64,000 nt of DNA from Edaphobacter lichenicola (GTDB lineage: Bacteria; Acidobacteriota; Terriglobia; Terriglobales; Acidobacteriaceae). Below, piece after piece: positions 16,333 to 24,663 of the stretch. The notes under the pieces were generated by a model. It did no database searches and was not told where the DNA came from. It saw nothing but the letters and a program-made list of their open reading frames with translations. Made by a program: the position numbers and the translations under genes. The stretch spans positions 1,054,001 through 1,118,000 of the forward strand of contig NZ_JACHDY010000001.1 of NCBI RefSeq assembly GCF_014201315.1, in the 5' to 3' direction. Within the stretch, counting starts at the first letter, position 1, and every line of letters starts with the position of its first letter.

Positions 16333-16977
16333 TTAGTGCTGGAGGGCGAGTGCGATCTCGTGGGTGGGGATGGCTCCTTCGCGGAGGATCATCCAGGAGT
16401 TGCCGCCGCCGGAGAGGTCGACGATGGTGGTGGCGGTGGTGCGGGCGGTGGGGCCGCCGTCGACGATGAGGGGGATCTTGTCGCCGAGCTGCTCGCGGAC
16501 GCCGGTGGCGTAGGCGCACTCGGGGTGGCCGGCGAGGTTGGCGGAAGTTGCGGTGATGGGAAGGCCGAGGCGGGTGACGACGGCGCGGGGGATGGCGGCT
16601 TCGGGGACGCGGAGGGCGAGGTTGCCGGTGTTGGCGGTGACGCGGAGGGGGAGCCTGGAGCCTGCTTTGACGACGATGGTGAGCGGGCCGGGCCAGAACT
16701 TTTCGGCGAGGCGGTCGAAGGCGGAGTCGAGCTGGCGGGCGATCTCGTAGGCCTGGGCCACCTCGGCTATGAGGAGCGAGAGAGGCTTGTGGCGGGCGCG
16801 GGCTTTGAGGTCGTAGATGCGGTCGACGGCCTGGAGATTGACGGGGTCGACGGCGAGGCCGTAGAAGGTGTCGGTGGGGAGGGCGACAACGTTGCCGTTG
16901 TTGAGGCTGGCGACGACGTAGTCGATGAGCGCTGGTTCGGGCTCGTCGGGATGGATGCGGAGTGTTTCGGCCGTCAA
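16333..16977 (-). CDS. tsaC: L-threonylcarbamoyladenylate synthase (Sua5/YrdC/YwlC family)
   Basis: 214 residues, a single YrdC domain. Motifs: VVALPTDTFYGLAVDP, KARARHKPLSLLIAE, FWPGPLTIVVKA, LALRVPEAAIPRAVV and TSANLAGHPE. It makes threonylcarbamoyl-AMP for the t6A modification at position 37 of ANN-decoding tRNAs. The C-terminal Sua5 domain is absent, as in bacterial TsaC. The divergent neighbour is an RNA methyltransferase. Confidence 0.94.
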   Translation of the reverse strand: MTAETLRIHPDEPEPALIDYVVASLNNGNVVALPTDTFYGLAVDPVNLQAVDRIYDLKARARHKPLSLLIAEVAQAYEIARQLDSAFDRLAEKFWPGPLTIVVKAGSRLPLRVTANTGNLALRVPEAAIPRAVVTRLGLPITATSANLAGHPECAYATGVREQLGDKIPLIVDGGPTARTTATTIVDLSGGGNSWMILREGAIPTHEIALALQH

Positions 16978-17120
16978 ATCTGGCTCCTGTGCCGGTTAGT
17001 CCGTCCGCTTGGGCCGGGTGCTGCTGGTGATGCCGCAGACTCGCACCTTAGCATACCGCCTCTGCGGGCTCAAGGACAGCGGAGCGGGTGGAGACGGCGG
17101 ACGGCGTAAGATTTGAGGAG

Positions 17121-17915
17121 ATGCAGACTTCGGAGCTGGTGGTTTCGAGCAGGGCAAATGCGCGGGTGAAGCAGCTGCGGGCGGCGTTTCAGGGCCATGC
17201 GCGGTTGAGTGGCGGGATGGTCGCGATTGAAGGGGATCATCTGCTGGAAGAGGCTCTGCGAAGCGGCATGGTGCTGAAGAGTGTGTTTGTGAGTGAGCAG
17301 CGGGCGGTGCCGGGGATCGTGCCGCGTGGGGTAGAGGTGCTGCGACTGACGGAAGAGGTGTTCGGGAGCGTGGTGGAGACACAGTCGCCGCAGGGGGTGG
17401 CTGCGTTGATGGTGCCTCCGGTTAGGACTTTGGCGGATGTTTTTGAAGGTTCAGGGGCGGCTTTGATTTTGATTACGGTGGGGTTGCAGGATCCGGGGAA
17501 TCTGGGGACGCTGGTGCGGTCGGCGGAGGCGTTTGGCGCGAGTGGGGTGTTGACGACGCCGGGAACTGTGAGTGCGTGGAACCAGAAGGCGCTGCGGGCT
17601 AGTGTGGGGAGTGTGTTTCGTGTGCCGGTGGTTGGGGTGACTGCTGGGGAGGTTGCGGAGTTGAAGGGGCGTGGGGTTCGGTTGATTGCTGCTGTGGGGG
17701 CGGATGATTTTGGGGTGGTGGCGGCGCAGGAGATGGATTTTACTGCGGCTTGTGCTGTGATGATTGGGAATGAAGGAAGCGGGCTGGCAGCCGAGTGGAT
17801 GGAGATGTGTGATGCGCGGGTGACGATTCCCTGCCCTGGGCCGGTGGAGAGTTTGAATGCGGCGGTGGCTGGGTCGCTGCTGTTGTATGAGGCGAGTCGG
17901 CAGAGGAGTGGCTGA
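17121..17915 (+). CDS. TrmH-family (SPOUT) RNA 2'-O-methyltransferase
   Basis: 264 residues from ATG 17121; an in-frame GTG at 17088 is an alternative, and neither start has an ideally spaced ribosome site. The N-terminal SpoU substrate-binding region (SSRANARVKQLRAAF, AIEGDHLLEEAL) precedes the knotted SPOUT domain, with motif 1 GLQDPGNLGTLVRSAEAFGA, motif 2 IGNEGSGLA, and motif 3 IPCPGPVESLNAAVAGSLL. It probably 2'-O-methylates a guanosine or similar residue in 23S rRNA; the exact site cannot be told. Repeat C follows. Confidence 0.9.
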   Translation: MQTSELVVSSRANARVKQLRAAFQGHARLSGGMVAIEGDHLLEEALRSGMVLKSVFVSEQRAVPGIVPRGVEVLRLTEEVFGSVVETQSPQGVAALMVPPVRTLADVFEGSGAALILITVGLQDPGNLGTLVRSAEAFGASGVLTTPGTVSAWNQKALRASVGSVFRVPVVGVTAGEVAELKGRGVRLIAAVGADDFGVVAAQEMDFTAACAVMIGNEGSGLAAEWMEMCDARVTIPCPGPVESLNAAVAGSLLLYEASRQRSG

Positions 17916-17958
17916 TGTGTGTCCGATGTGGCAGAACGAGCGACAGCAAAGGCGAAAT

Positions 17959-18013
17959 GCGGGGGTCTCTCCACTGCGGCGGCAAAGTGCGCCGCCTCCG
18001 GTCGAGATGACGG
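17959..18013 (+). repeat. Dispersed repeat C, copy 2
   Basis: GCGGGGGTCTCTCCACT, hairpin GCGGCG...CGCCGC in the centre, then CGGTCGAGATGACGG. Its ends match 15324-15385. It lies in the 125-base gap between the TrmH-family gene and rarA, ending 28 bases before the rarA start, so it would be in the rarA leader. Confidence 0.7.
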
Positions 18014-18040
18014 CGATTTTGCAGGGAGTGAGGGAGTGGG

Positions 18041-19396
18041 ATGAGTTTGTTTGATGCTAGTCCGATGAGTGCTCCGGCTGAGCGTGGTAGGCAGACGCCG
18101 CTGGCGGAGAGGATGCGGCCGCGGACGCTTGCGGAGTATGTCGGGCAGGATCATCTGCTGGGGCCAGGGAAGCCGCTGCGGCTGGCGATTGAAGGGGATG
18201 ATCCGACGTCGATGATCTTCTGGGGGCCTCCGGGGACTGGGAAGACTACGCTGGCGAAGATTATTGCGCAGATGACGCAGGCTAGTTTTATTGAGTTCTC
18301 TGCGGTGTTGAGTGGGATCAAAGAGATCAAGAACGTGATGGTGGAGGCCGAGAAGGCTGCTAGTTTTGGATCGCGAACGATTTTGTTTGTCGATGAGATT
18401 CACCGGTTCAACAAGGCGCAGCAGGATGCGTTTCTGCCGTATGTGGAGCGGGGGACGATCCGGTTGATCGGGGCGACGACGGAGAATCCATCGTTTGAGA
18501 TTAATGCGGCGCTGCTGTCGCGGTGCAGGGTTTATACGCTGGTGGCGTTGACTGAGGAGCAGATTGTGGGACTGCTGCGTCGCGCGCTGGTGGATGTTGA
18601 ACGTGGGTTGGGAGCGAGTGGCGTTGAAGCGGATGAGGAGGCGCTGGCTACGATTGCTTCCTACTCGAGTGGAGATGCTCGGAATGCTCTGAATGCGCTG
18701 GATGTGGCGGCGAAGCTTGCTGTCTCTCTAGAACCAGGGGGGCGCGGGGAAAAGCTGATCACGAAGGCGCTCGCGGCGGAGGCTTTGCAGCGTCGTGTGC
18801 TGCTGTATGACAAGAAGGGCGAGCAGCACTACGACATTATTTCGGCGCTGCATAAGAGTGTGAGGAACTCGGACCCGGATGCGGCGATGTACTGGCTGGG
18901 TCGGATGCTGGAGGCTGGCGAAGATCCGATGTACTGCGCGCGGCGGATTGTGCGGATGGCGGTGGAGGATATTGGGCTGGCGGCTCCGGAGGCGCTGAAT
19001 CTTTGTTTGAGCGCGCGGGATGCGATGCACTTTCTGGGGCATCCGGAGGGAGAGCTGGCGTTGGCGCAGGCGGTGGTTTATCTGGCGCTGGCTCCTAAGT
19101 CGAATGCGGTTTATACGGCTTATGGTGCGGTGAAGGCGGATATTGAAGCGACGGCGGCGGAGCCGGTGCCGCTGCATCTGCGGAATGCGCCGACGAAGTT
19201 GATGAAGTCGCTCGACTACGGCAAGGACTATCAGTACGCGCATGATGTGGAGGGGCGCGTGGCGGATATGGAGTGCCTGCCGGCGGGGTTGGCGGGGCGG
19301 CGCTACTATCATCCGACCAATGAAGGACGGGAGAAGCTGCTGGCGCAGCGGATGGAGGAGATTTCACGGATCAAGGGACGAAAGCGGGAGCCGTAA
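18041..19396 (+). CDS. rarA: Replication-associated recombination AAA ATPase RarA/MgsA
   Basis: 451 residues. Walker [16 protein letters not shown], Walker [18 protein letters not shown], sensor 1 [18 protein letters not shown], and a C-terminal tetramerisation region with [20 protein letters not shown] and [13 protein letters not shown]. RarA acts at stalled replication forks with SSB. GGAGTGGG lies just before the ATG. Length and domain order are normal. Confidence 0.95.
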   Translation: MSLFDASPMSAPAERGRQTPLAERMRPRTLAEYVGQDHLLGPGKPLRLAIEGDDPTSMIFWGPPGTGKTTLAKIIAQMTQASFIEFSAVLSGIKEIKNVMVEAEKAASFGSRTILFVDEIHRFNKAQQDAFLPYVERGTIRLIGATTENPSFEINAALLSRCRVYTLVALTEEQIVGLLRRALVDVERGLGASGVEADEEALATIASYSSGDARNALNALDVAAKLAVSLEPGGRGEKLITKALAAEALQRRVLLYDKKGEQHYDIISALHKSVRNSDPDAAMYWLGRMLEAGEDPMYCARRIVRMAVEDIGLAAPEALNLCLSARDAMHFLGHPEGELALAQAVVYLALAPKSNAVYTAYGAVKADIEATAAEPVPLHLRNAPTKLMKSLDYGKDYQYAHDVEGRVADMECLPAGLAGRRYYHPTNEGREKLLAQRMEEISRIKGRKREP

Positions 19397-19447
19397 CGTG
19401 ATAAGTTATCTCGGTTCCCGGATCATTCAGTCTCTTGAGGTGCTCGC

Positions 19448-19903
19448 ATGGAATCCTATCCTCCGCTTATCCCCTATCTGGTTGTTCGCGACGCCGCGGC
19501 AGCGATCGATTTTTACAAGAATGCCCTGGGGGCGATGGAGATCGTGCGACATCACATGCCGGAGTCAACCAAAATTACCCATGCCCATCTTGTCATCGGT
19601 GATGGAAGCATCATGCTTTCGGATGATTTCCCCGAGATGAGGGGAGGCAAAGCGTCGACCCCCGAGGCCCTGGGCGGGTCTCCGGTGACGATCCATCTGC
19701 AGATGAACGATGTGGATCGGTTCTGGAAGCGTGCGGTGGAGCATGGTGTGATTGTGACGATGCCGCTGGCCGACCAGTTCTGGGGCGACCGTTACGGGCA
19801 ATTTCAGGACCCGTTCGGGCATAAGTGGTCGGTGGGGCACACGAAGATTTCGCTGAGCGAAGACCAGTTGAAAGAGGCTGCGCGGGTTTGGTTCAAGATT
19901 TAG
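19448..19903 (+). CDS. VOC-family (glyoxalase/PhnB-like) protein
   Basis: 151 residues in two beta-alpha-beta-beta-beta modules. PPLIPYLVVRDAAAAIDFYK at the start and RYGQFQDPFGHKWSVGHT near the end are typical of PhnB-like VOC proteins. Metal-binding and enzymatic activity cannot be assigned. It starts 52 bases after rarA and converges with the redoxin gene 20 bases downstream. Confidence 0.88.
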   Translation: MESYPPLIPYLVVRDAAAAIDFYKNALGAMEIVRHHMPESTKITHAHLVIGDGSIMLSDDFPEMRGGKASTPEALGGSPVTIHLQMNDVDRFWKRAVEHGVIVTMPLADQFWGDRYGQFQDPFGHKWSVGHTKISLSEDQLKEAARVWFKI

Positions 19904-19923
19904 TTTGCTTCTTCTGCTTCGTC

Positions 19924-20532
19924 CTAGTGGGCGTATTTGACGGAGCAGCCGTAGGGGCGGGTGCTTTCGACCTGCAACGGTTTGCCGGCCATGGCGGCGG
20001 TTAGCGTTTCGTTGAGGTAGTTGCGTGCGCCTTTGAGGTCTTCCTGGTCTGTGGTTGGCTTGTCGTCGATGGCTCCCTGATAGATGAGCTTGCCGGTGGG
20101 GTCGACGACGAAGATGTGCGGCGTGGTTTTGGCTCCGTAGAGGCGGCCGATGGCGCCGTCGGGATCGAGGATTGCGGCGGTGGGCGCAGCGTGCATGGTC
20201 TTGAGGTAGGTGTTCTCTTCCGATGGAGTGACGTAGCCCTGCTGGCCGGGCGCGGAGGAGATGACGGAGAGCCAGATGACGCCTTTGGCGGTCCAGTCGC
20301 GTTGTTGCGACTCTATGCTGCCGCTGAGGTAGTGTTTGCGGTCGTAGGGACAGCCCTGGTTGGCCCACTCGAGCACGACGAACTTGCCGCGGTATTCGGA
20401 GAGTTTGTGCTGGGCACCGTTGGAGTCGATGCCGCGGAAGTCGGGGGCTGGTGTGCCGGGGACTACGGCGAATGCGGGTAGGCTGATGAGGAAGATGAGG
20501 GCGATAAGTTTGCGTTGGGGCTTGATGTTCAA
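19924..20532 (-). CDS. Exported redoxin / thioredoxin-fold protein
   Basis: 202 residues from a TTG start at 20532, preferred because GGAGG lies 7 bases upstream and an ordinary signal peptide (LIALIFLISLPAFA) follows. The redoxin fold is shown by VPGTPAPDFRGIDSNG, WANQGCPYDRKHY and KTTPHIFVVDPTGKLIYQG. Only one Cys is in the active-site strand (GCP), as in thiol-peroxidase-like members; a second Cys lies near the C-terminus. It probably protects or reduces envelope proteins. The DsbD-like gene cluster lies upstream on the same strand. Confidence 0.84.
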   Translation of the reverse strand: MNIKPQRKLIALIFLISLPAFAVVPGTPAPDFRGIDSNGAQHKLSEYRGKFVVLEWANQGCPYDRKHYLSGSIESQQRDWTAKGVIWLSVISSAPGQQGYVTPSEENTYLKTMHAAPTAAILDPDGAIGRLYGAKTTPHIFVVDPTGKLIYQGAIDDKPTTDQEDLKGARNYLNETLTAAMAGKPLQVESTRPYGCSVKYAH

Positions 20533-20680
20533 CGGAGCACCTCCACGACTGCGGATGGCCATTTCGAGGCCAGCAAACGAGGCCAGCAGACAGTGATGCG
20601 GGATTCGCCAGACCTTGGGTGGTTAGACGCTGGCGTATTGAAGATGTGTTGGATTCGTTCGATTTCAGGGAACGCGGTGA

Positions 20681-21100
20681 CTAGACAAGGGTTAAGAGGT
20701 TGGCGTCGCGCCAGATGCGCCATTGGCCGTCGGAGCCGCGGCGGAGGGCGGTGAGGACGTTGCCGGCGTGCTTGCGGGTCTGGCCGCCTTCGACGGGAGT
20801 GAAGGAGACTTCGAGAAGGTTCCAGCAGAGGGCGAGGTCGCCGCTGATGGTGATCTCCTGCACGTTGGAGCGGCAGGTGAGATGGACCATCGCGATCATG
20901 GCGGAGAAGGCTTCGGCGAACTGCTTGCGGCGCATGGGCGCGCTGCCGGTGGTGAGGAAGATTACGTCGTCGGTCATCAGCTGCATCTGGGCGGTGAGGT
21001 CTCCGGCTTCGGAGGCTTCGCCCCAGGCGTCGAGGAGGGTGCGGATCTTCTGCTCGTCGGATGGATCTTCTTGATCTGCGGTGGGCAGCTGCGAGGTCAT
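20681..21100 (-). CDS. SnoaL/NTF2-like (DUF4440-type) protein
   Basis: 139 residues. KIRTLLDAWGEASEAGDLTA followed by MQLMTDDVIFLTTGSAPM and a C-terminal GQWRIWRDANLLT strand are typical of the SnoaL-like cone fold. Members are enzymes or ligand binders; no specific activity can be assigned. The ATG overlaps the stop of the DsbD-like gene (ATGA, 21097-21100), so it is translationally coupled to it. Confidence 0.83.
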   Translation of the reverse strand: MTSQLPTADQEDPSDEQKIRTLLDAWGEASEAGDLTAQMQLMTDDVIFLTTGSAPMRRKQFAEAFSAMIAMVHLTCRSNVQEITISGDLALCWNLLEVSFTPVEGGQTRKHAGNVLTALRRGSDGQWRIWRDANLLTLV

Positions 21101-23202
21101 GGCTTCACGTCCTTTTCGAGGGCGGTGAGGACGATGTCTTTGGTGAGGAGTTCGGGGAGGACGTCGGCGGAGGAGTTCTTCATCGCGGGATAGATGACGT
21201 AGGTGGGGACGCCGCTGCGGTTGACCGAGGCGAGTTGCTTGGTGATCTCGGGGTCGTACTGGGTCCAGTCGGCTTTGAGGAGGGTGACGTTATTTTTGCG
21301 GAACTGTTGCTGGACATCGGCGGATTTGAGGACGGCGCGCTCGTTGACCTGGCAGCTGAGGCACCAGGCGGCCGTGAAGTCGATGAAGACGGGATGGCCG
21401 GCGGCGCGGGCTTGATCGAGGGCTTGTTGGGAGTAGGGCGCCCAGACGAGCGTGGTGTCCTTTGGTTGATAGAGGGGGATGGCCAGGCCGAGGGCGGCGA
21501 TGACAAGGGCTGCGATGGCGCTTTTCCAGCTTGCGGGCCATTTGCCGAGAGCCCAGCCTGCGATGGCGAGAGCGAGGAAGCACCAGAGGAGACGGGCGAG
21601 GTGATCGACACCCTGACTGTTGCCGCTATGGAGGTTGCCGTAGACCCAGGCGAGCCAGATGGCAGTACCGAAGAGAGGGACGGCGGTGAGCTGCTTGAGG
21701 ATCTCCATCCATGCGCCGGGACGTGGGAGGATGCGGGTCCATGCGGGTTGGAAGCTGAGAAGGAGATAGGGTGTGGCGAGGCCTAGGCCGAGGGCGGTGA
21801 AGACGGCGAAGGTGACTCCGGCGGGTTGTGCGAGGGCGAAGCCGATGGCTGCTCCCATGAGCGGTGCGGTGCAGGGTGTAGCGACGATGGTGGCGAGGAC
21901 TCCGGTGAAGAAGCTACCGGTGTAGCCCTGCTTCTGCGCGAGGCCGCCGCCTACGCTGGTGAGGGAGAGGCCGAGGTCGAACTGTCCGGCGAGCGAGAGG
22001 GCGAAGAAGAAGAGGCCGGCGGCGAGGACTGCGATGAAGGTTGGGGATTGAAGCTGGAAGCCCCATCCGGCCTGACTGCCGGTGGCGCGGAGGATGAGCA
22101 GTACGGCGACGATGATCCAGAAGGAGACGAGGATACCGAGGGTGTAGACGATGCCGTGGCTGCGGAGGCGGCTGCGCTCTTCGCCGGAGGACTGCACGAG
22201 GGCGAGGCCTTTGAGGAAGAGGACCGGGAAGACGCAGGGCATCAGGTTGAGGATGATGCCGCCAACGAAGGCGAGGCCGATGGCGCTGAGGGTGGTGACG
22301 CTGCTGGTGGCCGGGGCTCCGGGGAGTTTGCTGCCGGGTGCGGGAGCAACTTCGCCGGCGGTTACGGGGGCGGTGATCTCGTAGGCTTCGGTGTCGGAGA
22401 GCTTGAGGACGCCGTGGAGCTGGGTGGGGAGAGTTTTGAGATCGTCGGAGCGATGGACTCGGAGGCGAACACCGTCGGAGGTGGGCTCGATCTGCTGCGG
22501 TGCGGCGTTGGCGATCTGATCCTGATCGGAGGGATAGAACTCGGCGTTAGTCTCGCGGCCCCCGGTGACGAGGTTGAAGACGAAGTCGGTCTTGCCGCCG
22601 GTGATGGTGAGCTTCGCGTCGGCGGGTAGGGGCTTGGGGATGAGGGTGAGAGCTTCGCCGATGGCGCCGACGGGTTGTACCGGAGCGGCTCCGGGGGCGA
22701 CATTGAGGTTGAGGCCGAGGTGCGCCTTGCCGGGAATGCAAACCTCGCGGCAGACGAGCCAGTTGATCTTGGCGTCGAGATGGATGGGGCCGGGCTTGAG
22801 GGTGCTGGCGGCGGCGAGCTGGACCGGGAAGGCTACCTCGTCTTCGTAGCCGAAGTCCATGAGCGGGCCGAGCGGGAGGCGGCTGGGGATGGGAAAGAGC
22901 ATCGGGCCGGCGGTGATGCCTTCGGGGAGGGTCCAGGTAATTTTGGGTGGCTCGCCGGAGTCGCCGGCGTTGATCCAGTAGACATGCCAGTGCTCTTCGA
23001 GGGTGAGGACGAGGCCGACCTGAAGGGTGCCGCCGGGGGCGATACTCGGGGAGAGAGAGACGAGTTCGGCGGTGAGATGCTGGGCTTTGACGGGGCCGGG
23101 GCCGCCGTCGCCGACGACCTGAAGCTGGGCGTGCGCGGGTGTGAAAAACAAGGAGGCGCAGGCGAGGAGCAGGAAGGCGGAGAGTTTGCGTACGTTATTC
23201 AT
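21097..23202 (-). CDS. DsbD/ScsB-like thiol:disulfide interchange protein
   Basis: 701 residues. Order: signal peptide (1-26), periplasmic N-terminal domain (about 27-290) with a CREVC pair, an eight-helix CcdA-like membrane domain (about 300-560) with the redox Cys in LNLMPCVFPVLFLKG and VATPCTAPLMG, and a C-terminal thioredoxin domain with WCLSCQVNE. All cysteine pairs expected for relaying electrons from cytosolic thioredoxin to the periplasm are present. It is likely to reduce periplasmic disulfides or feed cytochrome c maturation. First gene of a pair with the SnoaL-like protein. Confidence 0.92.
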   Translation of the reverse strand: MNNVRKLSAFLLLACASLFFTPAHAQLQVVGDGGPGPVKAQHLTAELVSLSPSIAPGGTLQVGLVLTLEEHWHVYWINAGDSGEPPKITWTLPEGITAGPMLFPIPSRLPLGPLMDFGYEDEVAFPVQLAAASTLKPGPIHLDAKINWLVCREVCIPGKAHLGLNLNVAPGAAPVQPVGAIGEALTLIPKPLPADAKLTITGGKTDFVFNLVTGGRETNAEFYPSDQDQIANAAPQQIEPTSDGVRLRVHRSDDLKTLPTQLHGVLKLSDTEAYEITAPVTAGEVAPAPGSKLPGAPATSSVTTLSAIGLAFVGGIILNLMPCVFPVLFLKGLALVQSSGEERSRLRSHGIVYTLGILVSFWIIVAVLLILRATGSQAGWGFQLQSPTFIAVLAAGLFFFALSLAGQFDLGLSLTSVGGGLAQKQGYTGSFFTGVLATIVATPCTAPLMGAAIGFALAQPAGVTFAVFTALGLGLATPYLLLSFQPAWTRILPRPGAWMEILKQLTAVPLFGTAIWLAWVYGNLHSGNSQGVDHLARLLWCFLALAIAGWALGKWPASWKSAIAALVIAALGLAIPLYQPKDTTLVWAPYSQQALDQARAAGHPVFIDFTAAWCLSCQVNERAVLKSADVQQQFRKNNVTLLKADWTQYDPEITKQLASVNRSGVPTYVIYPAMKNSSADVLPELLTKDIVLTALEKDVKP

Positions 23203-23239
23203 TCAGTTCCAATTGTAGGGGTTCGGAGGTGGAGTGTTG

Positions 23240-23662
23240 TCATCTGGGTGTCTGGTGGAGGTGTTCGACCATGATGCAGCGATCCATGATGACGTGGATT
23301 CCTGCAGCTTCGGCACGGGAGGCGGCCTCGAGGTTGACGATTCCCTGCTGGACCCAGAGGTTAGGGAGGTTGAGCTGGATCATCTCGTCAACGATGGCGG
23401 GGATGAACCTTGGCAGGCGGAAGACGTCGACTATATCTGGTTTGATGGGGAGGTCGGAGAGCGACGCGTAGGACTTTTCGCCGAGGACCTGGGGGATGGA
23501 GGGGTTGATGGGGTAGAGCTTGTAGCCGTGCTGCTGCATGTAGGCGGAGACGTAGTGGCTGGGCCTGGAAGGGTCTTCCGAGAGGCCGATGACTGCGATG
23601 GTGCGTGGGTTCTCTTTGGCGGTGGCGCCTAACATGCTGCGGATGATCTCTGGTTCGTTCAT
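23240..23662 (-). CDS. CoA-binding (YccU-type) protein
   Basis: 140 residues from the ATG at 23662; ATG 23704 (14 codons upstream, overlapping the DinB gene by 13 bases) is possible. A Rossmann-like CoA-binding domain is indicated by TIAVIGLSEDPSRPSHYVSA, YKLYPINPS, DIVDVFR and LWVQQGIVN. No ligase domains are attached. Function of stand-alone members is unknown; some have been linked to persistence or metabolite binding. It follows the DinB gene on the same strand. Confidence 0.86.
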   Translation of the reverse strand: MNEPEIIRSMLGATAKENPRTIAVIGLSEDPSRPSHYVSAYMQQHGYKLYPINPSIPQVLGEKSYASLSDLPIKPDIVDVFRLPRFIPAIVDEMIQLNLPNLWVQQGIVNLEAASRAEAAGIHVIMDRCIMVEHLHQTPR

Positions 23663-23691
23663 TTTTGTTTTGAGGGCCTCTACGTCAGAGT

Positions 23692-24213
23692 CTATTTGGG
23701 CCATGCGCCTAAAAGACGGCGGATGACGAGCAGTTCGCCGAGATGGTAGGCGTTGTGGTCGGCGACGAGGAGAGCCTCGCGGAGTAGATTCTGGCCATCG
23801 CCCCAGCGGAAGGGCTTGTAGAGGTCGGAGCTGGGATTTTCGATCAGCGATTGGAAGTGTTCGGCGTCGGAGCGGATTGCTGCGATGCACTGGTCCCAGG
23901 CGTTGGTGGCGGGTGGCTGGGGGGATTTGGGCCAGTACTCGTCTGGCCACTTCATGCCGTGATAGCCGCCGGTGGGAGGCGCGGAGAAGTTGAGTATGTC
24001 GCGCTGGGTGATGCGGAGGTGATCGAGGATCTGCCAGGCGGAGTAGGGGAGGTTGGGTGGGACAGTGCCGCGGAGACTGGCTGGAAAGTCGTTGATGACT
24101 TCGTCGAAGGTGGCGTGGGCCTGACCGCCGTGGAGAAGGGCGATCAACTGTTGGCGCAGGGGTGCTTGTTCGTCGGGCGTCTTCTTTTTTTCTGCCGGCT
24201 TGGTTGCGCTCAT
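23692..24213 (-). CDS. DinB-family protein
   Basis: 173 residues, a four-helix bundle of the DinB/YfiT type. The metal-site histidines appear as LLHGGQAHATFDE, ILDHLRITQRDI and DHNAYHLGELLVI. Members are metal-dependent thiol or sugar-conjugate transferases or uncharacterised stress proteins. It starts about 450 bases from prfB across a repeat-filled gap and is probably co-transcribed with the CoA-binding gene. Confidence 0.86.
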   Translation of the reverse strand: MSATKPAEKKKTPDEQAPLRQQLIALLHGGQAHATFDEVINDFPASLRGTVPPNLPYSAWQILDHLRITQRDILNFSAPPTGGYHGMKWPDEYWPKSPQPPATNAWDQCIAAIRSDAEHFQSLIENPSSDLYKPFRWGDGQNLLREALLVADHNAYHLGELLVIRRLLGAWPK

Positions 24214-24313
24214 CTTTCGATTTGCCTCCAGGGTGCTGTCTGTTGGATGCGGCGGGGGCGGCAGAGTTACATCGGTCCGCGGGGGGGTGGGGCTGTTGCG
24301 TAGTCGTTGGGAG

Positions 24314-24488
24314 GTTTTTTTGTTTTGTGGTGGTTTTTGTGTTTTTGCGGGGGTTTTGAGGAAAAGGGGTGTTTTGCTGTGGTGATTTTGTGGTGAAGAG
24401 GTGGTGGATTGTGTCGTAGACGTGGTGGGTTAGCATCCACTTTTTTGTTGGCTGGGAGTACGACACACTTTTTGGATTTATTTTTGGG
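24314..24488 (+). repeat. Dispersed intergenic repeat A, copy 2
   Basis: T/G-rich strand-asymmetric element homologous to 4466-4639. Near its end TTGTGTCGTA (from 24405) and TACGACACAC pair as an inverted repeat around a loop, giving a possible hairpin of the complementary transcript. It occupies the 450-base gap between the DinB gene and prfB; there is no credible gene in this gap. Confidence 0.75.
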
Positions 24489-24539
24489 AGGGGCTTTGCC
24501 GGACTGAGACTGGCTGGGTGGAGTGGGAAAGAGATAACT

Positions 24540-24626
24540 TGCAACGGCAACGGCAACCGCAGATCCCCTTCGGGGATGACAACAAGAAACGCAAGTGCAA
24601 CGACAAATGCAAAGACAAATGCAAAG
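24540..24626 (+). repeat. Dispersed repeat D, copy at 24.5 kb
   Basis: GCAACGGCAACGGCAACCGC followed by AGATCCCCTTCGGGGATGAC (perfect hairpin ATCCCC-TTC-GGGGAT) and AACAAGAAACGCAAGTGCAA, then two tandem GACAAATGCAAA units. Matches 15411-15520. It ends 38 bases from the prfB stop and follows repeat A. Confidence 0.72.
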
Positions 24627-24663
24627 CCACTGGACCCTGAATGTTGCGGCTCCAGTTGAAGGA

